From an uncultured Bacteroidales bacterium (GTDB lineage Bacteria; Bacteroidota; Bacteroidia; Bacteroidales; UBA3663), in NCBI GenBank assembly GCA_937899265.1, contig CALBPV010000067.1, positions 1 through 59,225 on the forward strand: a stretch of 59,225 nt of DNA, in the 5' to 3' direction. Shown here piece after piece: positions 17,770 through 25,286 of this stretch. The position numbers were made by a program, and so were the translations under genes. Below the pieces are notes generated by a model. That model ran no database searches. It was not told where the DNA came from and saw nothing but the letters and a program-made list of their open reading frames with translations. The stretch's first letter is position 1; every line of letters starts with the position of its first letter.

Positions 17770-17802
17770 AAAAAAGAGGACGTTCCCCGGAGGAAACGTC
17801 CT
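17770..17802 (-). terminator. rho-independent terminator after rpsP
   Basis: On the minus strand an 8-bp stem AGGACGTT / AACGTCCT with a GC-rich loop is followed by a C and a T tract. It lies 31 bp beyond the rpsP stop. Confidence 0.85.
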
Positions 17803-17832
17803 GAATTGGCATTTATAGATGCTGTTTTTTGC

Positions 17833-18423
17833 TTATTCTGCAGCAGGTGCCTCTTCTGCAACGGGTGCTTCTTCCGCAGCGGGTGCCTCAGCTTCGGCAG
17901 CTGCCTTGGCAGCTTCTTCCTCAGCCTTCTTGGCAGCCTCAGCCTCGGCAGCAGCCTTGGCAGCTTCAGCCTTCTTCTCTGCGAGAGCCTCGGCCTTGGC
18001 CTTGTTGACGTTCTGTTCCAGAGCAACAGCCTCGGCAACCTTCTTCTTGGCCTCGGCAGCGAGAGTGCTTACCTTGCCGGCAACCTTCTTCTCCTTGGCT
18101 TCCTTCCAGGCAGCAAACTTCTTCAGGGCTTCCTCCTCGGTGAAGGCTCCCTTCTTCACACCTCCATTGAGGTGCTTCATCATCAAGACTCCCTTGTAGG
18201 AGAGAATACGACCGGCGGTCGTTGTGGGCTGTGCACCCTGTTCTGCCCAGTAGAGGGCACGCTCAAAGTTGAGTTCAATAGTAGCAGGATTCGTGTTTGG
18301 ATTGTAAGTACCGATTTTCTCAATATACTTACCATCACGTGGCGCTCTGCTATCTGCGACTACGATAGAATAGACTGCGTAGTCCTTGTGACCATGTCGT
18401 GCAAGACGGATCTTTGTAGCCAT
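17833..18423 (-). CDS. rpsP: 30S ribosomal protein S16 with long Ala/Glu-rich tail
   Basis: Residues 1-85 are a normal S16 (MATKIRLARHGHKDYAVYSI, then GKYIEKIGTYNPNT and FERALYWAEQGAQPTTTAG), a primary 16S rRNA-binding protein of the small subunit. Residues 86-196 form an unusually long extension: first Lys-rich, then an alternating Ala/Lys/Glu helix and a terminal Pro/Ala/Glu repeat (EEAPVAEEAPAAE). Bacteroidota S16 proteins often carry such tails; bacterial S16 is otherwise about 80-90 residues. The start at 18423 is set by homology, and a frame extending upstream to 18546 runs through the promoter. It is monocistronic, with its own promoter and terminator and no rimM/trmD/rplS neighbours. 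Confidence 0.96.
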   Translation of the reverse strand: MATKIRLARHGHKDYAVYSIVVADSRAPRDGKYIEKIGTYNPNTNPATIELNFERALYWAEQGAQPTTTAGRILSYKGVLMMKHLNGGVKKGAFTEEEALKKFAAWKEAKEKKVAGKVSTLAAEAKKKVAEAVALEQNVNKAKAEALAEKKAEAAKAAAEAEAAKKAEEEAAKAAAEAEAPAAEEAPVAEEAPAAE

Positions 18424-18500
18424 TTCGCAATTGATTATAAATAGGTTAATAACTCGCTTTTCCAAGCAGGACATCCTTCGCACTTTCGAAAAATGCGGCG

Positions 18501-18532
18501 CAAAGATAGTATATTTTTTCCAATCTGCCAAA
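18501..18532 (-). promoter_or_regulatory. promoter for rpsP
   Basis: On the minus strand TTTG (18529-18532) and TATCTTTG (18501-18508) are separated by exactly 20 bp, a perfect Bacteroidota promoter. The leader would be about 70 nt. Confidence 0.85.
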
Positions 18533-18609
18533 TTATTGTCCCTCATTTTCTGTTTTTAAGCCCTTTTTTCTCCATAAAAACCACATTTTGACTTCACAAC
18601 ATGGCAAAA

Positions 18610-18846
18610 CCCTTCCCTCTAAGGGGAGGTCTAAGGTCAAAGGTCTAAGGTCGTTTCACGGTCTAAGGTTTAAGGTCGTTTCACGGTCTAAAGTCTAAGG
18701 TCTAAGGTCGGTTCTCGGTTAACGGTCTAAGGTCTAAGGTCAAAGGTCTAAGGTCGTTTCACGGTTGACCTTAGACCTTTGACCTTTGACCGTCCTTCAG
18801 GACGTAGAGCGCCTTAGACCTTTGACTTTTGACCGTCCTTTAGGAC
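18610..18846. repeat. heptamer array B, inverted arrangement
   Basis: This occupies most of the gene-free stretch between rpsP and the gene at 18985. It opens with a GC-rich core copy (CCCTTCCCTCTAAGGGGAGG, 18610-18629). Forward heptamers (GGTCTAA/GGTCAAA) follow to about 18757, interrupted three times by a TCGTTTCACGG spacer. The array then switches to the reverse complement (TTGACCTTAGACCTTTGACC). It ends with hairpins CGTCCTTCAGGACG (18791-18804) and GTCCTTTAGGAC (18835-18846). The two arms could pair into a long hairpin. Confidence 0.82.
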
Positions 18847-18984
18847 AGTGGTTTGGGGGGTAGGCTGTAAAAAAAAATGAGAATCCCATTAAACCTTTTG
18901 GAGTCGCAACAGTCTTAAAAACGAATTTCCGAGGAAATCAAATGTAATTGATTAGAAAATGTAAAATAAAACAATAGAAAAATT

Positions 18985-19461
18985 ATGAAACTTAAATTGA
19001 TGCTTACCCTAGTCTGCCTCTCGTTGGCAGCATGCGTATTTGCACAAAACGGCCAGAATGGTCGCCAGCGCGGACAGCGCGGCAATTTCGACATGGTTGT
19101 CGATACCGCCGTCATCAACCGTATAGGACTTGACAAGGCCACCCTTGACAAGGTTCTTGCCCTCCAGCAGAGCAAACAGACCGAGATGCAGAACCTCATG
19201 CAGAACAGCCGTCCACAGCGTGGACAGCGCTTGAGCGACGAGGAACGCAAGGCCATGGAAGAGAAGCGTACCGCCTTCGTCAAGGGCTATCGCACTGAGC
19301 TTCGCAACATTCTCGGCACAGAGAAATATGTGGAGTATCTCGAGAAACAGGTTGACAGTCGCCAAATGGGCGGTATGCGTCCACAACAGCGACAAGGCGG
19401 CAACCGAGGTGGCCAGCAGCGTCAACGTAGCAATGATTTCGGTGGCGGAATGGACGATTGA
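18985..19461 (+). CDS. small secreted Gln/Arg/Gly-rich protein (hypothetical)
   Basis: This 158-residue protein has a clear signal peptide (MKLKLMLTLVCLSLAACVFAQ), so it should be periplasmic or secreted. Both ends of the mature protein are Gln/Gly/Arg rich (NGQNGRQRGQRGN, then QQRQGGNRGGQQRQRSN). The middle (about residues 38-125) is predicted helical, with LDKATLDKVLALQQSKQTEM and LSDEERKAMEEKR. This pattern resembles small helical periplasmic proteins of the Spy/CpxP or DUF4890 kind, but I cannot assign a family with confidence. It stands alone between two repeat-filled intergenic regions. The ATG follows an A-rich leader; no convincing -7/-33 pair was found. It is followed by a hairpin at 19480-19509. 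Confidence 0.7.
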   Translation: MKLKLMLTLVCLSLAACVFAQNGQNGRQRGQRGNFDMVVDTAVINRIGLDKATLDKVLALQQSKQTEMQNLMQNSRPQRGQRLSDEERKAMEEKRTAFVKGYRTELRNILGTEKYVEYLEKQVDSRQMGGMRPQQRQGGNRGGQQRQRSNDFGGGMDD

Positions 19462-19479
19462 ATTGCAATCCCCGATATC

Positions 19480-19509
19480 GCAGATGAGGCGGCAAAACGC
19501 TTCATCTGC
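19480..19509 (+). terminator. strong hairpin after the small secreted protein gene
   Basis: GCAGATGA pairs with TCATCTGC, extended by GGCG/CGC inside, around a short A-rich loop. It lies 19 bp after the stop codon. No T tract follows, so it may be an mRNA-stabilising hairpin or a weak terminator. Confidence 0.5.
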
Positions 19510-19661
19510 CCTTTGGTAAAAAACGAATGTGTGTTTATGTTTTTAGTGTTTGCTTCAGTTCTTTGAACATGAGAGTGACCGTGAGGACATTTTCATGAGT
19601 GTTTCAAAGAGTAAAACTGGCACTCACTTATCCTTTTCAAGCTTTTTCATATAATTTGCGG

Positions 19662-19700
19662 GACGATGGCTCTGTGAAGAGACATCGTCTTTTTCTTTTT
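19662..19700 (+). terminator. terminator-like hairpin sharing its arms with the 41-bp repeats
   Basis: GACGATG (19662-19668) pairs with CATCGTC (19683-19689) across a 14-nt loop and is followed by TTTTTCTTTTT. The same 7-bp arms, in the order CATCGTC...GACGATG, form the palindrome of the tandem array that begins 30 bp later. Confidence 0.6.
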
Positions 19701-19715
19701 GATTTGACACCAATG

Positions 19716-19998
19716 ACTCCATCGTCGGACGATGGACCCGCAAAAAGATTTCCGAGCCTCCATCGTCGGACGATGGATCCGCAAAAAGATTTCCAGGCCT
19801 CTATCGTCGGACGATGGACTCGCAAAAAGATTTCCGAGCCTCCATCGTCGGACGATGAACCCGAAAAAAGATTTCCAAGCCTCTATCGTCGGACGATGGA
19901 CCCGAAAAAAGTTTTCACACCTCTATCGTCGGACGATGGACCCGAAAAAAGTATTCCACACCTCTATCGTCGGACGATGGACAATTTGGAGCCTCTAC
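19716..19998. repeat. seven-copy 41-bp tandem repeat with near-palindrome
   Basis: The sequence ATCGTCGGACGATG recurs at 19721, 19762, 19803, 19844, 19885, 19925 and 19966, a spacing of 41 bp with one 40-bp step. Each copy contains CCATCGTCGGACGATGG or CTATCGTCGGACGATGG, a 7-bp inverted repeat around one central base. An A-rich segment (CCGCAAAAAGATTTCC or CCGAAAAAAGTTTTC) follows. Both palindrome and linker are conserved. Open frames through the array are by-products of its repetitive sequence, because 41 is not a multiple of 3. Confidence 0.92.
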
Positions 19999-20016
19999 AG
20001 GGGCAATGCAATATGG

Positions 20017-20194
20017 CAGCCTCTCCCCAGCCCTCCCTTGAAGGTCGGTCGAAGGTCAAAGGTCGAAGGTCGAAGGTCGAAGGTCAAAGGTCGAAGATCC
20101 AAGGTCAAAGGTCAAAGGTCTAAGGTCCAAGGTCAAAGGTCAAAGGTCAAAGGTCTAAGGTCTAAGGTCAAAGGTCTAAGGTCCAAGGTCAAAG
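20017..20194. repeat. heptamer array D with truncated GC-rich core
   Basis: A truncated core copy (CAGCCTCTCCCCAGCCCTCC, from 20017) joins directly to about 21 in-register heptamers of the form AAGGTCN (N mostly A, T or G; 20048-20194). This is the longest uninterrupted heptamer array in the window. No gene is apparent. Confidence 0.85.
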
Positions 20195-20206
20195 TTATTA
20201 ACGGGG

Positions 20207-20345
20207 CAGGTTTCAGGTTTCATGTTTCAGGTTTCAAGCAGCCTACCTCCAGCCCCTCCCCAGCCCCTCCCTGAAGGGAAGGGAGTAGGGGGGGCGGGGT
20301 TTCAAGTTTCAGGATTCAAGTTTCAGGATTCAAGTTTCAAGTTTT
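20207..20345. repeat. GTTTCAG heptamers flanking a GC-rich core (copy E)
   Basis: AGGTTTC-type heptamers (20207-20236) are followed by CAAGCAGCCT and a GC-rich hairpin core. The core runs from CCAGCCCCTCCCCAGCCCCT to GAAGGGAAGGGAGTAGGG. More GTTTCAA/GTTTCAG heptamers continue to 20345, 9 bp from the GH53 stop codon. Confidence 0.85.
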
Positions 20346-20353
20346 TGTCTCCT

Positions 20354-21385
20354 TTATTCGGCAAAGGCATCGAGGGCCGCTGTGGGCGTTCCGTCGGTAT
20401 TGAAGGCACCTTTGAGGTATCCGTTCCAATTGTAGCATTCAGGTTCCCAATAGAACACTCCGAGACAGGGTTCGAGAGCTTTGGCACCTTTGAGAATCCT
20501 GGTCACGAAATCGCCGGCGTGGGCTGCATTATAGTCCATGCCTATCTCGGAGAGGATGACCTTGCAGTTGTAGCGAGAGGCGAGGGCACTGATGTTGGAG
20601 AGGCAGTTGTCGGTCAGGGTCTCCCAGTCGTTGTCTGAGGGATAGAGAGACATGCCGATGCAATCCCATTTGCCGCCGTTGTTCTTGAGTTTGTCGAAGA
20701 GGTTCTGATGGCGGGAGAGGTTGTCGCCCTTATCGACATGGACGATGACGAGGGCCTCGGGATAGACGGCCTTGACGGCATCGTAGCCGGCATTGACGAG
20801 GGCGGCGAAGTTGTCGGGGTGGGTGGAGGCGCGTCCCAGTTCCCAAAGGAATCCATCGGGTGTCTCATTGCCCACCTGCACCCATTCCACGGCGATGCCG
20901 AGAGCCTTGAGGGCGGAGAGCACATCGGTGGTATGGTCGGCCACAGCAGCCTTCATCTGATTGAGGTCGAAGTCTTGCCAGGCGGCGGGCACTGTTTGCT
21001 GGCCGGGGTCGGCCCACGTGTCGGAATAGTGGAAGTCAATCATGATGCGGAAACCGAGTTGGGAGGCACGCCAAGCCTTGGCGATGACGTCTCCCTTGCC
21101 GGACCATCCCTTCTCGGGATTGACCCACACACGCAGACGCACGGAGTTCATGCCCATCTGCTGCATGAGGGCAAGGCATTCGGTCTCGCTGCCTGCCCGG
21201 TTGTACCACTTATAGCCGGCAGCTTCCATTTCGGTGACCCACGACAGGTCGGCACCCTTGGCAAAGCCCGTCATGTCGTAGGAGGGTGACTCTTGGGGCT
21301 GCACATTATTGTCATCGCTGCATGCAGGGCTCACCGCGAGGGCGAGCACTGCAAGAGCTGTAGAGAAAATATTCATAAGTTTCAT
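20354..21385 (-). CDS. GH53 arabinogalactan endo-beta-1,4-galactanase, lipoprotein
   Basis: This 343-residue enzyme cuts internal beta-1,4-galactosyl bonds of type I (arabino)galactan, a pectin side chain. The signal sequence ends in a lipobox with Cys22, followed by SDDN. Acidic residues after the Cys are typical of Bacteroidota surface-exported lipoproteins, so it probably acts at the cell surface. The mature enzyme begins GADLSWVTEMEAAGYKW, a GH53 hallmark. Further motifs are NSVRLRVWVNP and IDFHYSDTWADPG. The acid/base is Glu174 in VQVGNE and the nucleophile Glu280 in VILSEIG. It is the last gene of the PUL, 8 bp after the SusE/F-like gene. Confidence 0.93.
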   Translation of the reverse strand: MKLMNIFSTALAVLALAVSPACSDDNNVQPQESPSYDMTGFAKGADLSWVTEMEAAGYKWYNRAGSETECLALMQQMGMNSVRLRVWVNPEKGWSGKGDVIAKAWRASQLGFRIMIDFHYSDTWADPGQQTVPAAWQDFDLNQMKAAVADHTTDVLSALKALGIAVEWVQVGNETPDGFLWELGRASTHPDNFAALVNAGYDAVKAVYPEALVIVHVDKGDNLSRHQNLFDKLKNNGGKWDCIGMSLYPSDNDWETLTDNCLSNISALASRYNCKVILSEIGMDYNAAHAGDFVTRILKGAKALEPCLGVFYWEPECYNWNGYLKGAFNTDGTPTAALDAFAE

Positions 21386-21393
21386 ACCATACT

Positions 21394-23712
21394 TTATTTA
21401 GAATAAGACCATGAAAGATTGAGAAGGTCAACGCTCACGGTGACGGGAGTGGAGCCATCGACATCGTCGTTGAACCAGATGCTCCAGAAGCCCTCGAAGG
21501 GCGAGAGCTTGTACTGTCCCTCGGACGTGGGATGAGAGCCGTACCAGAGATCATTGTCTGCATCGCGGAAATAGATGTTCTGCCAGGCTGTGGGTGACAT
21601 CGAACCGGTGTAGATGCCCGTAGCCGAACCGGCTTCCAAGGCGAGAAGCTGGTTCTCGCGACCTTGGTCGTAGATATAGACGACGGAGGGCATGGAAATG
21701 GCTGCATAGGACCACGAGAGGTCGTTGAGGTTGGCTGTGATGCCAATGACTGCACCGTCTTCGTAATCGTCGTTGGACCAGATGTTCCAGAATCCGTCGG
21801 CAGACGAGAGGGCGTACTGGTTGGACGAATCGGAGCCGTACCAGATGTCGTTCTCGGCATCGTAGAGTAGGAAGTTCTGCCACTGGGAGGCGACGATGCG
21901 TCCGTAGAAGACACCTTCGCCGGCGCTCCACATCTCGCCCAGTTGCGTCTCCTTGTCGGTGTTGTAGATGGACAGACGGGAGGGAATCGGAGTCTCATCC
22001 GGCGTATCGGGTTCATCGGGATTGTCGGGCGTATCTTGACCTCCGACGGTGTAGGACCACGTGAGGTTGAGGATATCGAACGTGAGGGTGATGTTGTCGC
22101 CCGACGTGAAGTCGTCGTTGACCCAGATGTTCCAGTAGTCAGCGCTGGCGAGGCCGTACTGGTTGGCGGGGTCTGAGCCGTACCAGATGTCGTTGGCAGC
22201 ATCGTAGGCGAGGAAATTCTCCCACTGCTGTGCCGCATAGACACCGGTGTAAACGCCGGCTTTGTCGCCTGGCTGGAGTGACACCTTGAGTTCAGCCTTG
22301 TTGCTGTCGTAGAGGTCCAGCGTAGCGGGCATCGTGACAGGTACGTAGCTCCACTTGAGGGTGTTGAGGTTGACAGTGATTTCAATGACAGAACCGTTGT
22401 CGTAGTCATCGTTGGTCCAGATGTTCCAGTAGCCGGAGTCGGTGAGTCCGTACTGGTCGGCGGGATCTGAGCCGTACCAGATGTCGTTCTCGGCATCGTA
22501 TAGCAGGAAGTTCTGCCACTGGGAGGCCACAATCTTGGCGGTATAGACACCGCTCTCGCCGGCTTTCATGGTGGCGAGCAAGGTCGTCTGGTCGGTCTGA
22601 TAGATTAGGAGTTCGTCGGGGATGGGTGTTCCGCCCTGAGGTTCATCCTTGATTTCGCCTTCCACGATGCTTACCAGAAGGTCGCCTTCCTCGTCGGGAG
22701 CCACGACAACAGTGTATTCGCCGTCGGCAGAAATGGAGCCGGTGAAGGCAATATCCATCTGTCCGGCTTGGGCAGCATCGGCGGCAGTCTGGGTGGAGTA
22801 GTTCCACGACTTGGTCTCGGCAGCGAGGCTGAGCGATGTTCCGGCAGCGAAGGTGCCGAAGTAAGTCCAACGGTCGTGCTTGGCATCGTAGCTGAGGTCA
22901 TTGCCGTTGACGGTGATGGCCGTGATGAGGGTGCAGTACCACTCCTTCTGCTTGGTGTCGAGGGTGACATAATAGTCGCCTCCGCCGTCGGGGAACCAGA
23001 AGTTCCAGGCGCCTTCGGAGGAGGTGGCAGCCTTGAAGGCCTGTCCGTCCACGGGAGCATTGCCCCAAACGGTGCCGTCGTTCTCTATGCCCCACCAGTT
23101 GAGCCATGCGGTGGCATGCATCCAGCCGGTATAGACACCGTTCTCGTCAGGAGAATGGAGCACAGCCAAAGTATCAGTCTTGGAGGCATTGAGCACGAGG
23201 AGGTCGGTCATATAGATGGTGAAGGGAGTTATCTCTACGGCGCATACATTACTGTAGGCGGGTTCGAGATTGGCACCTTCGGTTGTGGCGAGACGGAACC
23301 AGACCGTTGAAGCCACGTCGGCGGGTAGGCCGAGATCCTTGGCCAGGGTGTTGAGGGCAGAGCCCGTATAGGCCAGCGAGAGAGAGGTGGTCACAGTCTC
23401 CTGATAGGAGTCGAAGGACTGCGAGGCAGAAGCCTGCAATGCGGCTGAAACGAGGCCGTCGGTGACGGGCAGCGTCCGGTCGGAAGAAAGCAGTTCAGGC
23501 TTGTTCCAAGCGAAGGAGAGCACTACCTGATTGCTGTTCTCGAGCGAGAGCGTCACCTCCGAGGCCGAAGCGATGAGTTGGGAAGCTTCGAATCCTGTGA
23601 CGCGAGCCTGTTCCAAGTCGTCATCACATGCCGAGAAGAGACCCGGAACAGCGATGAGCGCCAGAAGGGAGTTGAAGACATTGCGGAAAGAAAATATCTT
23701 GTTCATAGCCAT
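21394..23712 (-). CDS. SusE/SusF-like surface glycan-binding lipoprotein with four tandem modules
   Basis: This 772-residue protein has a signal peptide ending LFSAC followed by DDD, a surface lipoprotein signal. It has a SusE-type N-terminal domain (about residues 30-150). A binding-like module follows (WMHATAWLNWWGIEND) and then an intermediate domain. Four homologous C-terminal modules of about 90 residues come last, each with a WQNFLLYDAENDIWYGSD-like core and a WNIWxNDDY segment. Modules 1 and 3 are nearly identical in the core. A Pro/Asp linker (DTPDNPDEPDTPDETP) separates modules 2 and 3. Conserved aromatics suggest carbohydrate stacking. It would capture galactan next to SusC/SusD. 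The start ATG at 23712 overlaps the susD stop (TGATG); ATG at 23706 is an alternative. Confidence 0.85.
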   Translation of the reverse strand: MAMNKIFSFRNVFNSLLALIAVPGLFSACDDDLEQARVTGFEASQLIASASEVTLSLENSNQVVLSFAWNKPELLSSDRTLPVTDGLVSAALQASASQSFDSYQETVTTSLSLAYTGSALNTLAKDLGLPADVASTVWFRLATTEGANLEPAYSNVCAVEITPFTIYMTDLLVLNASKTDTLAVLHSPDENGVYTGWMHATAWLNWWGIENDGTVWGNAPVDGQAFKAATSSEGAWNFWFPDGGGDYYVTLDTKQKEWYCTLITAITVNGNDLSYDAKHDRWTYFGTFAAGTSLSLAAETKSWNYSTQTAADAAQAGQMDIAFTGSISADGEYTVVVAPDEEGDLLVSIVEGEIKDEPQGGTPIPDELLIYQTDQTTLLATMKAGESGVYTAKIVASQWQNFLLYDAENDIWYGSDPADQYGLTDSGYWNIWTNDDYDNGSVIEITVNLNTLKWSYVPVTMPATLDLYDSNKAELKVSLQPGDKAGVYTGVYAAQQWENFLAYDAANDIWYGSDPANQYGLASADYWNIWVNDDFTSGDNITLTFDILNLTWSYTVGGQDTPDNPDEPDTPDETPIPSRLSIYNTDKETQLGEMWSAGEGVFYGRIVASQWQNFLLYDAENDIWYGSDSSNQYALSSADGFWNIWSNDDYEDGAVIGITANLNDLSWSYAAISMPSVVYIYDQGRENQLLALEAGSATGIYTGSMSPTAWQNIYFRDADNDLWYGSHPTSEGQYKLSPFEGFWSIWFNDDVDGSTPVTVSVDLLNLSWSYSK

Positions 23713-25274
23713 CAATAGTTAGGGTTGGAGAGATTGGGGTTGGCCGTAAGTTCCGTCAAGGGGATGGGGTAGATGTTGTACTTGTTATCTACAGCGGCAC
23801 CGTTCTTGACACCGCCCTTCCACTGCCAGAGATAGGCATTGGTGGTGAAGAGACCGAAACGGATGAGGTCGGTACGGCGATAACCCTCGAGATAAAGTTC
23901 GCGGGCGCGTTCGTCGATGATGAAGTCGAGCGAGAGCTCGGAGGTTCCGATGTTTCCGTCGGTATTGCCCCAGGCACGTTCGCGCAGGGCGTTTACCTTG
24001 GCAAGGGCAGCATCGGAAGACATGCTTGTGCCGCCGCGCAGCACGGCCTCGGCTTCCATGAGATAGACATCGGCGAGGCGGAAGAGAGGATAGTCGGTGT
24101 TGACACCGCCGTCAGCCGTGTTGGAGGCTGCCTCGCCGGCATCGGTGAGGTTGCTCCACTTTTCGCAGAAATAGCCCTGACTCTGGTCGTCAATCACATC
24201 GAGATACTGAGTCTGTCCGTCGGTGAAGAACTCGGCGCGGGGATCGTCATTGGCAAACTTGGCCGGCAATTCTCCGCGAACGCGGAACATACCCCAGCCG
24301 GAGGTAATGCCGTAATCGGCGGGTACCTGAAGGGCCGATGTGTTGGACACCTGTCCGCAGACCAAATAGGTTGTGGCACCCCATGACACGTTGTGTTCGG
24401 CATCGACAGGGAGAGCAAAGATAATCTCGTCGGTGCGGAGGTGGTTGTCGGCGTTGAAGAGCTGCTTGCGGTCGGCATGGAGGGTATAGCCCTGACCTTC
24501 CACCTCTTGACAGGCCTGAATGCACTCGTTGTACCTGGACTCACCGATATAAACCTCTGCGTTGAGGTAGAGTTTGGCCAGCAGGGTGAAGGCAGCGCCT
24601 TGGGAAGCGCGTCCGTAGGGACATTCGGCAGCGGGGTAGAGGTCGTCGACAATCTCCTTGAGCTCGCTCTCGATGAAAGCGAATGTCTGGGCAGGCGTGT
24701 AGCAGGGAGGCGTGTAGGAGCCGATGGGGTCGGCTTCGGTCACAAAGGGAATGTTGCGGAAGAAGTCGAGAGCGTGGCTGTAGAAAAGGGCACGCATGAA
24801 TCGGGCTTCGGCCTTGAAGTGCTTCATTTCCTCGGCTCCGAGCGACTGAATCTTGTCGTCGGTGCAGTAACGGAGGAACTCGTTGGTGAGCGTGATGTTG
24901 TAGTAGATGCGGTAGTACATGTCGGCTACCCAGGGGTCGTTGGCATCCCACGAGAGATAGGTGAGGTCGCTCACCTTGTCGCCCGAAAGCCAGGTGGAGG
25001 CCATCTCGTCGGTGCCGCATTCCTGGAGGTTGAAATAGGAGCGCATGTAGTCCTGTCCCATGTTGGACGACAGGTCTGCATTGTCACCGCCCTTGCCCTG
25101 ACCGTTCACCGTCATCGACGTGTAAATCTTGCCCAGCACCGCACGATAGTTGTCGAGTGTGGTGTAAACATCGTTGGACGTAGTCTCCTCATGAGGAAAC
25201 TGGTCGAGGTCTCCGGTGCAGGAGCCCATGGCGACCAACGTTGCTAAGAGAATGGATGAATATCTGAGTTTCAT
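23712..25274 (-). CDS. SusD/RagB-family nutrient-binding outer-membrane lipoprotein
   Basis: This 520-residue protein is the lid of the SusCD importer and binds oligosaccharide at the cell surface. The lipobox is AMGSC (Cys19). The N-terminal segment after the Cys, LDQFPHEETTSNDVYTTLDNYRAVLGKIY, is characteristic of the family. The C-terminus has the usual RMxEL-like helix (FIIDERARELYLEGYRRTDLIRFG) and the end YNIYPIPLTELTANPNLSNPNY. It lies 12 bp after the SusC gene. Homology and context place it in beta-galactan capture. Confidence 0.95.
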   Translation of the reverse strand: MKLRYSSILLATLVAMGSCTGDLDQFPHEETTSNDVYTTLDNYRAVLGKIYTSMTVNGQGKGGDNADLSSNMGQDYMRSYFNLQECGTDEMASTWLSGDKVSDLTYLSWDANDPWVADMYYRIYYNITLTNEFLRYCTDDKIQSLGAEEMKHFKAEARFMRALFYSHALDFFRNIPFVTEADPIGSYTPPCYTPAQTFAFIESELKEIVDDLYPAAECPYGRASQGAAFTLLAKLYLNAEVYIGESRYNECIQACQEVEGQGYTLHADRKQLFNADNHLRTDEIIFALPVDAEHNVSWGATTYLVCGQVSNTSALQVPADYGITSGWGMFRVRGELPAKFANDDPRAEFFTDGQTQYLDVIDDQSQGYFCEKWSNLTDAGEAASNTADGGVNTDYPLFRLADVYLMEAEAVLRGGTSMSSDAALAKVNALRERAWGNTDGNIGTSELSLDFIIDERARELYLEGYRRTDLIRFGLFTTNAYLWQWKGGVKNGAAVDNKYNIYPIPLTELTANPNLSNPNY

Positions 25275-25286
25275 TGTTAATATCGT

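Noticed and set aside
19716..19998. CRISPR array
   Set aside because: The segments between palindromes are as conserved as the palindromes, so there are no unique spacers, and no cas genes are present.
20048..20194. Insertion sequence or transposon ends
   Set aside because: No transposase, target-site duplication or long terminal repeat was seen around any heptamer array; only short repeats are present.
19599..20274. Overlapping open frames of 174 and 180 residues across the 41-bp and heptamer arrays
   Set aside because: They read the same repeats in different frames; the period of 41 shifts frame each unit, and there is no promoter, leader or codon bias.
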